Shown one piece after another: positions 9,181 to 19,046 of a stretch of DNA of 64,000 nucleotides. Both the position numbers and the translations under genes were made by a program. The stretch spans positions 520,042 to 584,041 of the forward strand of contig GG774889.1 in the NCBI GenBank assembly GCA_000163695.1. Reading direction: 5' to 3'. Every line of letters starts with the position of its first letter. Position 1 is the first letter of the stretch. Under the pieces are notes generated by a model. That model saw only the letters and a program-made list of their open reading frames with translations, was not told the origin of the DNA and did not search any database. The DNA comes from Bacteroidetes oral taxon 274 str. F0058 (GTDB lineage: Bacteria; Bacteroidota; Bacteroidia; Bacteroidales; Paludibacteraceae).

Positions 9181-11160
9181 ATGAAAAGAGTTTTTCGAAA
9201 AATGATTATCGCCTTGTTGGCGATATTGTGGGGAGTCTCATCGGTACAGGCACAGAGTGTCAATATGGACCGTTACATTACCCTTACCGTAAAGCAGGGT
9301 GCAGCCGTGCTTATTAATATGGCTTCCAATGCGGCTAATACTCCTATAAAGATAGTAAGTGGCAGCGAAGAGTGGAATATAACCGTTGGTACTCTTTGGA
9401 CAGGGGTAAAGAGTTACACTGCCGGAGCCACCACTATGACGGTATATGGTGATGTTCTGAAATTCGACTGTAACGAGAATATGGAAGATCTTACAGGACT
9501 CGATGTAAGCCACAACGATCTGATGTCAAGTTTGGAATGTACCAATAATTCTCTTACCTCGCTCGACGTAAGTAAAAATGAAAAGCTTATATCACTCCAG
9601 TGTGCGGACAATTTTCTTACCACGCTTGACGTAAGCAGTTGTACTAATTTGAAAACTTTAAATTGCTTCAACAACAACCTTACCACGCTCGACGTAAGTA
9701 AAAATACGCAACTTAGGATAATTTACTGTTTCTCAAATAAACTTACTTCGCTCGACGTAAGTAAGAATACGCAACTGGTGATACTTAATTGTCAAGGTAA
9801 TAAGTTCACAACCGAAACCCTTGATGACCTTTTCTGCTCGTTGCCGCAAAGGAAAGGGTTGCTGACAGGGAGAATAGCGCCCGTTACGAGCTCCTCTTCG
9901 CCCGACAACAGTATGGTGCTTGCCACTAACGGCAATAATGCCACTGCTAAGAATTGGAAAGTCGTATACTATGCCAACAATGCCCCAATTACAGGCTTTA
10001 CCGGCACGAAACAGTGTGAAGGCGGTAGCAATGTCAATATGGACCGTTACATTACGATGTCGGTTACTGAGGGCGACAGTATCAAACTCGATATCTCTGC
10101 CGATGTTGCTGGTACTCAGGTGAAAATATCGAGTGGAGGCGAAGAACAAATCATAACCGTAGGTACCGCCTGGACAGATACTAAAAAGTATGCTGCCAAA
10201 GCCGGAACTATGACTGTCTACGGTAATGTAAATCGATTCAACTGCGGCAAAAACGGTAAAAAAATAACCGGACTTGACATAAGCCACAATACACAACTTA
10301 ACTTATTGTTTTGCGAAGAAAATGATATTCCTTCTCTGGATATAAGTAAAAATACACATTTGGAGTTTCTGGAGTGCTACGACAACAAGATACCTTCATT
10401 AAACTTAAAAAACAGCCCGAAACTGTCGAGATTGAGCTGCTACAGAAATTCCCTTTCTACGCTCGATGTGAGCAATAATACGCTGCTGACATTCTTGAGC
10501 TGTCATACCAATAAACTTACTTCGCTTGACGTGAGCAAAAACACTAATTTGCAAATTCTAAATTGCAGATCGAACCAACTGACTTCGCTCGATGTAAGTA
10601 AAAATACTGAGTTGGAATGGTTGTATTGCTTTGACAACAAGCTATCTTCTCTTGATATAAGTAAGAATATTCATTTAAGTTCGTTGTATTGCTATGGCAA
10701 TAATTTTTCAACTGCTGTTCTCGATGACATTTACTGCTCGTTGCCCGACAGGAAAGGTAAAGACGGAGGTAAAATAGACCCTGCATACAATGCTTCCTCT
10801 CCTGATAAAGATAAAGTACTCGCCTCCAATGGCAACAATGCTATAGCTCGTAACTGGAAAGTGCAATATTTCGAAGATGATTCCGATATTACAGGCTTTA
10901 CCGGCACACATCAGTGCGGAGGTGGTACGGGTATCGATGAAGCGAAAGGCTTACCTGCGCTTGCCGTTTACCCCAATCCCGTCAAAGATATCCTGAATAT
11001 AATTTCCGATACCCCCGTCCACAGCATACGCATATACAACGTATACGGTACGGAAGTAGCCCACGCTACCGATACCAACAGTATCGACGTCTCTCATCTG
11101 CCCGCAGGCGTCTATATGGTGCGTGCCGACGGCAAGGTAACGAGGATTATTAAGGAATAA
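9181..11160 (+). CDS. LRR gene 1: secreted two-module LRR protein, T9SS type A tail
   Basis: This 659-residue protein has a signal peptide (VQAQ cleavage near residue 25). Module 1 has a head domain (VNMDRYITLTV to TMTVYGDV), five 21-residue LRRs of form LTSLDVSKNTQLxxLxCxxN, and a cap (FTTETLDDLFCSLPQRKG to ITGFTGTKQCEGG). Module 2 begins near residue 285 with the same head, seven LRRs and the same cap. From about residue 591 comes the sorting tail (LAVYPNPVKDILNI ... LPAGVYMVRADGKV) used for export by the type IX system and attachment to the surface. The LRR type resembles the nested Cys-containing IRREKO class. A surface binding or adhesin role is inference. It is the first of ten tandem genes, each with its own promoter and terminator. 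Confidence 0.92.
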   Translation: MKRVFRKMIIALLAILWGVSSVQAQSVNMDRYITLTVKQGAAVLINMASNAANTPIKIVSGSEEWNITVGTLWTGVKSYTAGATTMTVYGDVLKFDCNENMEDLTGLDVSHNDLMSSLECTNNSLTSLDVSKNEKLISLQCADNFLTTLDVSSCTNLKTLNCFNNNLTTLDVSKNTQLRIIYCFSNKLTSLDVSKNTQLVILNCQGNKFTTETLDDLFCSLPQRKGLLTGRIAPVTSSSSPDNSMVLATNGNNATAKNWKVVYYANNAPITGFTGTKQCEGGSNVNMDRYITMSVTEGDSIKLDISADVAGTQVKISSGGEEQIITVGTAWTDTKKYAAKAGTMTVYGNVNRFNCGKNGKKITGLDISHNTQLNLLFCEENDIPSLDISKNTHLEFLECYDNKIPSLNLKNSPKLSRLSCYRNSLSTLDVSNNTLLTFLSCHTNKLTSLDVSKNTNLQILNCRSNQLTSLDVSKNTELEWLYCFDNKLSSLDISKNIHLSSLYCYGNNFSTAVLDDIYCSLPDRKGKDGGKIDPAYNASSPDKDKVLASNGNNAIARNWKVQYFEDDSDITGFTGTHQCGGGTGIDEAKGLPALAVYPNPVKDILNIISDTPVHSIRIYNVYGTEVAHATDTNSIDVSHLPAGVYMVRADGKVTRIIKE

Positions 11161-11215
11161 ACATACTGTTAAATCGTTCAGTCGTTGAATTGTTTAACTG
11201 ATTTTGATAAAAAAA

Positions 11216-11252
11216 CGGGGAGTGGAGTTAGTACCGCTCCTCGTTTTATTTT
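11216..11252 (+). terminator. terminator of LRR gene 1
   Basis: CGGGGAGTGG (11216-11225) pairs with CCGCTCCTCG (11234-11243) using G-U pairs, then a T-rich run. Versions of this hairpin, preceded by a GTTCAGTCGTTGAATTGTTT-like stretch, follow most genes of the array. Confidence 0.85.
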
Positions 11253-11298
11253 TTGCGTTGTCTTGGAGAACATTGCGGTTGGTTTTTGTTAAAATAAC

Positions 11299-11329
11299 TT
11301 TCATAATTTTAGCTTTTTTATTAACTTTG
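11299..11329 (+). promoter_or_regulatory. promoter of LRR gene 2
   Basis: -7 TAACTTTG at 11322-11329 with a weak -33 (TTTC, 11299-11302), spacing 19. The segment from here to the start codon is nearly identical to the leader of the next gene. Confidence 0.65.
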
Positions 11330-11416
11330 CCGCTGCTAAAAAAAATTGAGATTTAAAAAGCGAGTAGTCGAAACACGAATAGTTAGTTTTATTAATCAAA
11401 TAAATATTTACAAAAG

Positions 11417-14362
11417 ATGAAAAGTGTTTTTCAAAAATGTCTTATCGCTCTTTTGGCGATATTGTGGTGTGTCTCCTTGGTGCAGGCACAGAGTGTCAAT
11501 ATGTCTCGTTACATTACGCTGACTGTCGAGAAAGGAGCGGATATATTGCTTGATATTGCTGCCGATGCGGCTAATACTCCTATAAAGATAGTAAGTGGCG
11601 ACAAAGAACAGACTATAACCGTTGGTACGTCGTGGACAGGGGTAAAGAGTTATGCCGCAGGAGATGCTACTATGACGGTCTATGGCGATGCACTGAAGTT
11701 GGATTGCAGTAAAAACGGTGCAAAAGTTACAGGTTTGAATACAAGCAGCAATGCACAATTGCAATTGTTGTTTTGCTACAAAGACTCTATTAGCTCGCTC
11801 GACCTAAGTAATAATGAAGAGCTGAAAAGCTTGCATTGCTTTGGCGACAAACTCACTTCGCTCGATGTAAGTAAAAATAAACAGTTGCAGTGGTTGAAAT
11901 GCCACGACAACCGACTTACCACTATCGACGTAAGCCATAATACGCAATTAAAATATATGACTTGCTATGGCAACGATTTTACTACTGCGGCTTTGGATAA
12001 TATTTATTGCTTATTACCCGACAGGACAGGACAAAAGGCAGGAGAAATACAGCCGTTGCTAAATGCCTCGTCTTCAGAGAAAAACAAGGTACTCGCTACC
12101 AACGGTAACAATGCCATTGCCCGAAACTGGAAAGTGCAGTACTCTCAGAATAGTTCCGTGATAACAGGCTTCACGGGCACTAAGCAGTGTGGCGGCAGTA
12201 GCGGTGTCAATATGGACAGATACATTACTCTGACTGTCGTATCGGGCGAAGAAATCAATCTGAATTTTTTTGCCGATGCCGATAATACGCCGATAAAAAT
12301 AGTGAGTGGTACCAAAGAACAAACCATAACCGTAGGTGCTTCGTGGACAGGTATGAATAAATACATTACTGACGGCAGTACTATGACGGTTTATGGGAAT
12401 GTCCAAAAATTCAGTTGCGGAGGCAATGGAAAGAATATAACGGGGCTTGATGTAAGCCACAATTCGCAATTGACCATATTATATTGCGATAAAAACGCTA
12501 TTATCTCGCTTAATGTAAGCGGCAATACGGAGTTAAAAAATTTAGATTGTAAAGAGAACGCTATTGCATCTCTCGATTTAAGTAACTGCAAACAGTTGAA
12601 GTGGGTATATTGTAACAAAAATGCTCTTACTTCGCTCAACGTAAGTAAATGTGAACAGTTGGAACTGTTGAAATGCTATGAGAATAAACTTACTTCTCTT
12701 GATGTTGGTAATAATGCTATGTTGAAGATGTTATATTGCGAAGAAAATGCTCTTACATCTCTCGACGTAAGCCGCAATACAGAGTTGATAAGCCTGTATT
12801 GTCAACAAAACTCTATTTCTTCCCTTAACTTGGGTGGTAACACAAAGTTGCGAATATTGTTTTGTTACGAAAATGCTCTTAACTCACTCGATGTAAGTAA
12901 ATGTACACAGTTGGAATGGTTGTATTGTGCGGATAATCCTATTTCTACTCTCGACATAAGTCATAATAAGCATTTAAGTACATTGTATTGCTATGGCAAC
13001 AACTTTACTACTGCCGCCCTCGATGATATTTACTGCTCGCTACCCGACAGGAAAGGCAAGAGCAAAGGGGATATAGCTCCTCTGCTAAATGCTTCGTCTG
13101 TCGACAAAAGCAAGGTGCTTGCTACCAATGGCAACAATGCCGCTGTTAGGGGTTGGAAGGCAATATATTACGAAGGCAACTCGGAGATTACAGGCTTTAC
13201 CGGTACTAAACAGTGTGGCGGCGGTAGCGGTGTCAATATGGACAGATACATTACGCTGACCGTCGATAAAGGTAAGGAAATATTTCTAAGCGTCTATGCC
13301 TCCGCAGATAATACTCCTATAAAAATAGTTAGCGGCGACAAAGAGTATACCTTCAATACAGGCGCCGGCTGGACAAAAATGAGCAAATACACTGCCGGAG
13401 CCGGTACTATGACAATCTACGGTAATGTATGGCAATTCAACTGTCGTGATAATGCCGCAAATATTACGGGCTTGGATGCGAGCCACAATGCAGAATTACA
13501 GACATTGATATGTAATAATAATGCTATTGCCTCACTCAATGTAAGCGGCAATACGGACTTGATAGGTCTATACTGTCTGGGTAATGCTCTGACAACGCTC
13601 GATGTGAGCAAAAATATGAAATTGGCGAATTTGTATTGCTATGAAAATTCACTTACTACCCTCGATATAGGCAACAATACGGAGTTGGCTTTTCTGGATT
13701 GCCGCTCGAACAAACTCACCTCTCTCGACGTTAGCAAGAATAAGAAGCTGAAGACGCTCGATTGTCGCTCCAATAAGCTTACCGCAATTGATTTAAGTAA
13801 CAATACGGAGTTGGAAAGTTTCCATTGTTCCGAAAACGCTCTTTCTACGCTCGACCTGAGCCACAATTCCGAATTAAATTCGTTGTATTGCTACGGCAAC
13901 AACTTTACTACTGCTGCCCTTGACGACATTTACTGCTCTCTGCCAAACAGAGGCGGACAAGCAATAATAGGGTTGATACAACCTCTACTCAATGCTTCGT
14001 CGCCCGATAAAGACAAAGTGCTTGCTACCAACGGCAACAATGCCGCTACTAAAAACTGGGCTCTGACTTATTATGAAAATGATGCCGAGATTACGGGCTT
14101 TACCGGCACACATCAGTGCGGAGGCGGTACAGGCATCGACGAAACTAAAGACTTACTCTCACTTGCCGTCTACCCGAACCCCGTCAAAGACATTCTGAAT
14201 ATAGCTACCGACAAACCCGTACACAACATACGCATATACAACGTATACGGCACGGAAGTAGCCCACGCAACCGATACGAACAGTATCAATGTATCGCACC
14301 TGCCCGCAGGTGTATATATGGTGCGTGCCGACGGTAAGGTAGCAAGGATAATCAAGGAATAA
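11417..14362 (+). CDS. LRR gene 2: secreted three-module LRR protein, T9SS type A tail
   Basis: At 981 residues this is the largest family member. The signal peptide ends near residue 25. Three head-LRR-cap modules follow, with heads starting near residues 27, 263 and 606 and with four, nine and seven 21-residue repeats (20 in all). Each cap carries the FTTAALDDIYCSLPDRKG and ITGFTGTxQCGGG signatures. The sorting tail starts near residue 913 and ends RIIKE. The third head (SVYASADNTPIKIVSG, GAGWTKMS) is almost the same as the third head of the gene at 24766, so the two share ancestry or exchanged this part. It is predicted to be a T9SS-exported surface protein; the ligand is unknown. Confidence 0.92.
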   Translation: MKSVFQKCLIALLAILWCVSLVQAQSVNMSRYITLTVEKGADILLDIAADAANTPIKIVSGDKEQTITVGTSWTGVKSYAAGDATMTVYGDALKLDCSKNGAKVTGLNTSSNAQLQLLFCYKDSISSLDLSNNEELKSLHCFGDKLTSLDVSKNKQLQWLKCHDNRLTTIDVSHNTQLKYMTCYGNDFTTAALDNIYCLLPDRTGQKAGEIQPLLNASSSEKNKVLATNGNNAIARNWKVQYSQNSSVITGFTGTKQCGGSSGVNMDRYITLTVVSGEEINLNFFADADNTPIKIVSGTKEQTITVGASWTGMNKYITDGSTMTVYGNVQKFSCGGNGKNITGLDVSHNSQLTILYCDKNAIISLNVSGNTELKNLDCKENAIASLDLSNCKQLKWVYCNKNALTSLNVSKCEQLELLKCYENKLTSLDVGNNAMLKMLYCEENALTSLDVSRNTELISLYCQQNSISSLNLGGNTKLRILFCYENALNSLDVSKCTQLEWLYCADNPISTLDISHNKHLSTLYCYGNNFTTAALDDIYCSLPDRKGKSKGDIAPLLNASSVDKSKVLATNGNNAAVRGWKAIYYEGNSEITGFTGTKQCGGGSGVNMDRYITLTVDKGKEIFLSVYASADNTPIKIVSGDKEYTFNTGAGWTKMSKYTAGAGTMTIYGNVWQFNCRDNAANITGLDASHNAELQTLICNNNAIASLNVSGNTDLIGLYCLGNALTTLDVSKNMKLANLYCYENSLTTLDIGNNTELAFLDCRSNKLTSLDVSKNKKLKTLDCRSNKLTAIDLSNNTELESFHCSENALSTLDLSHNSELNSLYCYGNNFTTAALDDIYCSLPNRGGQAIIGLIQPLLNASSPDKDKVLATNGNNAATKNWALTYYENDAEITGFTGTHQCGGGTGIDETKDLLSLAVYPNPVKDILNIATDKPVHNIRIYNVYGTEVAHATDTNSINVSHLPAGVYMVRADGKVARIIKE

Positions 14363-14416
14363 TACTGTTTAAGCGTTCAATCGTTGAACTGTTTAACTGA
14401 TGTTTTCATTAAAAAA

Positions 14417-14448
14417 CGGGGAGTGGAGTTGATACCGCTCCTCGTTTT
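14417..14448 (+). terminator. terminator of LRR gene 2
   Basis: CGGGGAGTGG (14417-14426) pairs with CCGCTCCTCG (14435-14444), followed by TTTT. It is the same hairpin as after gene 1. Confidence 0.85.
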
Positions 14449-14537
14449 GTGATTTGCGTTGTCTTGGCGGACATTACGGCTCGTTTTTTACTCTGATGTT
14501 TACCTACTTAAACTATATGATTTTTTGTCGAAATAAT

Positions 14538-14568
14538 TTTCATAATTTAAGCTTTTTTATTAACTTTG
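14538..14568 (+). promoter_or_regulatory. promoter of LRR gene 3
   Basis: TAACTTTG at 14561-14568 and TTTC at 14538-14541, spacing 19, as in gene 2. The leader differs from that of gene 2 at only a few positions, which points to a recent tandem duplication. Confidence 0.65.
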
Positions 14569-14656
14569 CGCCGCTGCTAAAAAAATTGAGATTTAAAAAG
14601 CGAGCAGTCGAAACACGAATAGTTAGTTTTATTAATCAAATAAATTTTTAAAAAAG

Positions 14657-16951
14657 ATGAAAAGTGTTTTTCAAAAATGTCTTATCGCCCTCTTGGCGAT
14701 ATTGTGGGGTGTCTCATCGGTGCAGGCACAGAGTGTCAATATGTCTCGTTACATCACGATGACCGTGAAAAGCGGAGAGAACATAGAACTTGACTTCTCG
14801 GGAGACGCTGACGGTACGCAGGTGAAAATAGTTAGCGGTGCCCAAGAGCAAACCGTAACGGTAGGTACCTCTTGGATAGGTCCTCAAAGGTATACAGCCG
14901 GAGCGGGTACTATGACTGTCTACGGCAATGTATCGAAGTTTAATTGCAATAGTAACGTTGCAAAAATCACAGGACTCGATGTAAGCCACAATTCGGAGTT
15001 GAAAAGTTTGCTGTGTTACAAAAACAAACTCTCGTCGCTCGATGTAAGCAAATGCGGAAAACTGACGGAGCTGGATTGCGGTATTAATTCTCTTACCTCG
15101 CTGAATTTAAGTGGCTGCGGAGAATTGATTGAATTAGATTGTTCGAGCAATAGCCTCACCTCGCTGGACGTAACTCGCAATACGAAATTGACGGATTTGA
15201 GTTGCTACGACAATAAACTTACCTCGATAGATGTAAGCAAAAATACTCAATTGATACTTTTTAGTTGCAGCCTCAACTCTATTGCCTCGCTTGATGTAAA
15301 GAACAATACCAAGTTGGAAGAGTTTTTCTGCCATAGCAATTCGCTCACCTCTCTCGACATAAGTAGCAATACGAGATTGGTAAGGTTGAATTGCAGTAAC
15401 AACAAAATCGAATCGCTCGATTTAAGCAATAATATGAAATTGCAATTTCTCTTTTGCTTTGCCAATTCGCTTACTTCGCTCAAATTTAACCCCGATTCGA
15501 AGTTAAATTCGTTGTATTGCTATGACAATAAATTTACCACTGCCGCTCTCGACGATATTTATTGCTCGCTGCCCGACAGAAAAGGGGTAACCGCAGGAGT
15601 GATGCAACCCTTACATGATGCTTCGTCGCCCGACAAAGATATAGTACTTGCTACCAACGGCAGCAATGCTACTTCCAAAAATTGGAAGATTCTGTATTTT
15701 AAGGATTTTACCGACATTAAGGGCTTTACCGGCACTAAACAGTGTGGCGGAGGTAGCGGTGTCAATATGGAGCGTTACATAACGTTTGCCGTAAAGAAAG
15801 GAGCAAAAATAGAAATCGATTTTGCGGCAGACGAAGAAAACACACCAGTTAAGATAGTGAGCGGTACAACCGACCAGACCATAACCGTAGGTATCGACTG
15901 GGTAGGGTCGATGGATTATGTAGCCGGTGACGCTACTATGACAGTATATGGTAATGTGCGTAGAGTAGACTGCAACGAGAATAAGGGAAATATAACCGCC
16001 CTCGATGCAAGCCACAACGTACCACTTGCGTATATCAATTGCGACAACAACTCTATCTCATCGCTCAATGTGAGCAAAAATACGCAATTGAGTGCACTGT
16101 ACTGTTCCGATAACTCTCTTTCTACGCTCGATGTGAGCAATAACGGACAGCTGGAGTATCTCAACTGTTATAACAACAAGCTTACACAGCTCGACTTGAA
16201 AAATAATACGAAACTGACATTCTTGAACTGCGGTAGAAATACTATCTCTTCGCTCGATTTAAGTAAAAATACGCAATTGAGCATATTGTACTGTAATGAT
16301 AATAAACTTACTTCGCTCGGTATCGACCATAATATCCTTTTGAAGAGTTTTGGTTGTAACAACAACTTGCTCTCGTCTCTCGATGTGAGCAAAAATACAC
16401 AATTGGATATACTGTATTGCTACACCAATCGTCTCACTAAGCTCGATGTAAGCAAAAATACAAAATTGAAAAGATTGTATTGCCATACGAACAATTTTAC
16501 TACTGCCGCCCTCGATGATATTTACTGCTCGCTGCCCGACAGAAAAGGACAAACAGAGGGACAAATACAACCGTTGTTCAACGCCTCGTCTGCCGACAAA
16601 AGCAAGGTTCTTGCTACCAACGGCAACAACGCTATTGCCAAGGGATGGAAGATACAGTATTTCGAGAAAAACACCGATATTACGGGCTTTACGGGCACAC
16701 ATCAGTGCGGAGGCGGTACAGGTATCGATGAAGCGAAAGGCTTACCTGCGCTTGCCGTTTACCCCAATCCCGTAAAAGATGTCTTGAATATAGCTACCGA
16801 CAAACCGGTACACAGCATACGCATATACAATGTATACGGCACGGAAGTAGCCCACGCCACCGATACGAACAGTGTCAATGTATCACACCTACCCGCAGGT
16901 GTCTATATGGTGCGTGCCGACGGCAAGGTAGCAAGGATAATCAAGGAATAA
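14657..16951 (+). CDS. LRR gene 3: secreted two-module LRR protein, T9SS type A tail
   Basis: This 764-residue protein has the same signal peptide as gene 2 (MKSVFQKCLIALLAILWG). Module 1 has nine 21-residue LRRs. The head of module 2 starts near residue 369 (VNMERYITFAVKKG) and has eight LRRs. Both caps are intact, and the sorting tail starts near residue 695. Repeats with LSGCGEL or KFNPDSKL in place of the usual SKNTQL show drift in individual units. It sits between genes 2 and 4 of the array as an independent transcription unit. Predicted surface protein; function unknown. Confidence 0.92.
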   Translation: MKSVFQKCLIALLAILWGVSSVQAQSVNMSRYITMTVKSGENIELDFSGDADGTQVKIVSGAQEQTVTVGTSWIGPQRYTAGAGTMTVYGNVSKFNCNSNVAKITGLDVSHNSELKSLLCYKNKLSSLDVSKCGKLTELDCGINSLTSLNLSGCGELIELDCSSNSLTSLDVTRNTKLTDLSCYDNKLTSIDVSKNTQLILFSCSLNSIASLDVKNNTKLEEFFCHSNSLTSLDISSNTRLVRLNCSNNKIESLDLSNNMKLQFLFCFANSLTSLKFNPDSKLNSLYCYDNKFTTAALDDIYCSLPDRKGVTAGVMQPLHDASSPDKDIVLATNGSNATSKNWKILYFKDFTDIKGFTGTKQCGGGSGVNMERYITFAVKKGAKIEIDFAADEENTPVKIVSGTTDQTITVGIDWVGSMDYVAGDATMTVYGNVRRVDCNENKGNITALDASHNVPLAYINCDNNSISSLNVSKNTQLSALYCSDNSLSTLDVSNNGQLEYLNCYNNKLTQLDLKNNTKLTFLNCGRNTISSLDLSKNTQLSILYCNDNKLTSLGIDHNILLKSFGCNNNLLSSLDVSKNTQLDILYCYTNRLTKLDVSKNTKLKRLYCHTNNFTTAALDDIYCSLPDRKGQTEGQIQPLFNASSADKSKVLATNGNNAIAKGWKIQYFEKNTDITGFTGTHQCGGGTGIDEAKGLPALAVYPNPVKDVLNIATDKPVHSIRIYNVYGTEVAHATDTNSVNVSHLPAGVYMVRADGKVARIIKE

Positions 16952-17005
16952 TACTGTTTAAGCGTTTGATTGTATAATCGTTTAACTGAATTGTAAAACA
17001 AAAAG

Positions 17006-17038
17006 CGAGGAGCGGCACAATGCTGTTTCTCGTTTTTT
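17006..17038 (+). terminator. terminator of LRR gene 3
   Basis: CGAGGAGCGGC (17006-17016) pairs with GCTGTTTCTCG (17022-17032) with several G-U pairs and loop ACAAT, then six T. Confidence 0.85.
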
Positions 17039-17136
17039 ATATTCTATCGAGTGTATCCGTAGTGGAGTAAGTTGTATCTATGCGGGAATATGTATGTGGG
17101 GTTGCAGTTATAGTTTTTACAAATTAATAAATTTAC

Positions 17137-17144
17137 TAACTTTG
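17137..17144 (+). promoter_or_regulatory. -7 element of LRR gene 4
   Basis: TAACTTTG, 45 bases before the chosen ATG. An in-frame ATG at 17094 lies upstream of this element, so it cannot be the start of the main transcript. Confidence 0.65.
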
Positions 17145-17189
17145 CCGCCCCAAAAGATACTTATATTAATCAACAAATCTCATACAAAA

Positions 17190-18707
17190 ATGAATAGACT
17201 TTTTCGTAAGACAATTGTCGCCCTATTGGCGATAGTATGGAGTGCCTCATCGTTGCAGGCACAGGAAGTAAATATGTCCCGCTACATCACGCTGACGGTA
17301 AAGCAGGGTACAACCGTACATTTCGATATTTGGGCAGACGCTCCGAATACTCCCATAAAAGTGATAAGTGGCGATAAAGAGCGAGAAATAACCGCAGGTA
17401 CGGAATGGACAAGTATAAAAAACTACATTGCCGGAGCCGGTACTATGACGATTTACGGTAATGTACAGAAGTTTGATTGCGACGAGAATAAAGAAAAAAT
17501 TGTCGGTGTCGACCTAACCCACAATACAAAACTGACCGAGTTGGGTTGTTCGGGAAATCGTATTGCTACCCTCGATGTAAGCCAGAGCACACAGTTGGAA
17601 GCATTGTATTGTAGTGGCAATCGCCTTGCAGCTCTCGATGTTAGTAAAAATACGCAACTGAAAAGTTTGAACTGTTTCGATAATAGTCTTGCAGCTCTCG
17701 ATGTCAGTAAAAATACACTACTATTGTATTTGAACTGCGGCATAAACTCTATTACCTCCCTCGATGTGAGTCATAATACGGAATTGACGAATCTGTACTG
17801 TCATTCCAATCGTATTGCCTCGCTCGACGTCAGTAAAAATACGAAGTTGGTACAATTGCATTGCTTCGAAAACTCTATTGCATCACTCGACTTGAGCCGA
17901 AATACTGCATTGACTTTATTGTATTGCTACAAAAATGCTCTTACCTCGCTCGACCTAAGAAACAATACAAATGTCGAAAGATTGATTTGCTTCGAAAACT
18001 CTCTTACCTCACTCGACGTAAGTAATAGCAAGCAACTTACGCTCTTGAATTGCCACACAAACCGCCTTACGTCGCTCGACCTGAGCCACAACGCCAAACT
18101 GGGTAAGCTGAGTTGCTACAAAAATGCTCTTACGTCGCTCGATATGAGTAATAATCCGGAATTGGAATGGATATATTGTTTCGAAAACCCTCTTGCAGAG
18201 TTCAAATTAAGAAACAATATGCGTCTGAGGTCGTTGCATTGTTACGACAATAAACTCACTACCGCCGACTTAGACGATCTTTTCTGCTCGCTGCCCGATA
18301 GAAACGGACAGGCAGAGGGAAGGATAGGTATCCTCTTCAATGCGTCGTCTGCCGAGAATGCCAAAGTACTCGCCACCAACGGCAGAAACGCCGTTGCAAA
18401 AAACTGGACGGTACAGTATTACGAAGATAAATCGGAAATCAAGGGTTTCACAGGTAACCATCAGTGTACGACTACAGGCTTGGACGATATAAAAAACAAA
18501 CAGGACATATCCGTCTACCCGAACCCCGTAGAAGACGTCCTGAACATAACTTCCGACAAACCAGTGCACAGCATACGCTTATACAACGTGTACGGCACGG
18601 AGGTACTCCGAGCTGCCGATACGAACAGCGTCGACGTCTCTCATCTGCCCGCAGGCGTCTATATGGTGCGTGCCGACGGCAAGGTAGTGAGGGTAATCAA
18701 GAAATAA
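17190..18707 (+). CDS. LRR gene 4: secreted single-module LRR protein, T9SS type A tail
   Basis: This 505-residue protein starts at the ATG of 17190. That start gives the family signal peptide (MNRLFRKTIVALLAIVWS, cleavage after LQAQ) and lies downstream of the promoter. One head domain is followed by an unbroken run of twelve 21-residue LRRs, the longest single run in the array, then one cap and the sorting tail from about residue 440. The tail reads EVLRAADTN where most copies have EVAHATDTN, a variant shared only with the non-LRR gene at 23559. It ends VRVIKK, like the next gene. Confidence 0.92.
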   Translation: MNRLFRKTIVALLAIVWSASSLQAQEVNMSRYITLTVKQGTTVHFDIWADAPNTPIKVISGDKEREITAGTEWTSIKNYIAGAGTMTIYGNVQKFDCDENKEKIVGVDLTHNTKLTELGCSGNRIATLDVSQSTQLEALYCSGNRLAALDVSKNTQLKSLNCFDNSLAALDVSKNTLLLYLNCGINSITSLDVSHNTELTNLYCHSNRIASLDVSKNTKLVQLHCFENSIASLDLSRNTALTLLYCYKNALTSLDLRNNTNVERLICFENSLTSLDVSNSKQLTLLNCHTNRLTSLDLSHNAKLGKLSCYKNALTSLDMSNNPELEWIYCFENPLAEFKLRNNMRLRSLHCYDNKLTTADLDDLFCSLPDRNGQAEGRIGILFNASSAENAKVLATNGRNAVAKNWTVQYYEDKSEIKGFTGNHQCTTTGLDDIKNKQDISVYPNPVEDVLNITSDKPVHSIRLYNVYGTEVLRAADTNSVDVSHLPAGVYMVRADGKVVRVIKK

Positions 18708-18759
18708 AGTGCTTGTAAGGGGGGATTTGTATGTTTACCCTTTTATAAGATAAAATATG

Positions 18760-18784
18760 GGCGAGCCACATCGGTTCGCCTTTC
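18760..18784 (+). terminator. terminator of LRR gene 4
   Basis: GGCGAGCC (18760-18767) pairs with GGTTCGCC (18773-18780, one G-U), then TTTCT. This hairpin differs from the usual array cassette. Confidence 0.65.
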
Positions 18785-18991
18785 TGTTATGCATATTTGT
18801 CGGAGTATATACAAGGGTATGGAGTGATATAAATAGGCTTACCGTTAGGTTTTGTTTGTCGTCCCAGTCTGTACGACTATTCTGCAAGATAATCTCTTGC
18901 TTTATAGGCATTTATGAGAGTGTTTGTGTTTGTGAATGGCTTGATATTAATATTCAATTGACACGTAGGGGTACATTCGAGGAATTTTTAT

Positions 18992-18999
18992 TACCTTTG
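18992..18999 (+). promoter_or_regulatory. -7 element of LRR gene 5
   Basis: TACCTTTG, 47 bases before the ATG. No clear -33 is visible. The rest of the 18785-18990 spacer holds nothing I recognise. Confidence 0.6.
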
Positions 19000-19046
19000 C
19001 CGCCCAAAAATAAATACTTTTATTTATCAACAAATCACATAAAAAA

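Noticed and set aside
17094..17189. N-terminal extension of LRR gene 4 from the ATG at 17094
   Set aside because: The -7 element at 17137-17144 lies inside it, and the extension would place 32 residues before the family signal peptide.
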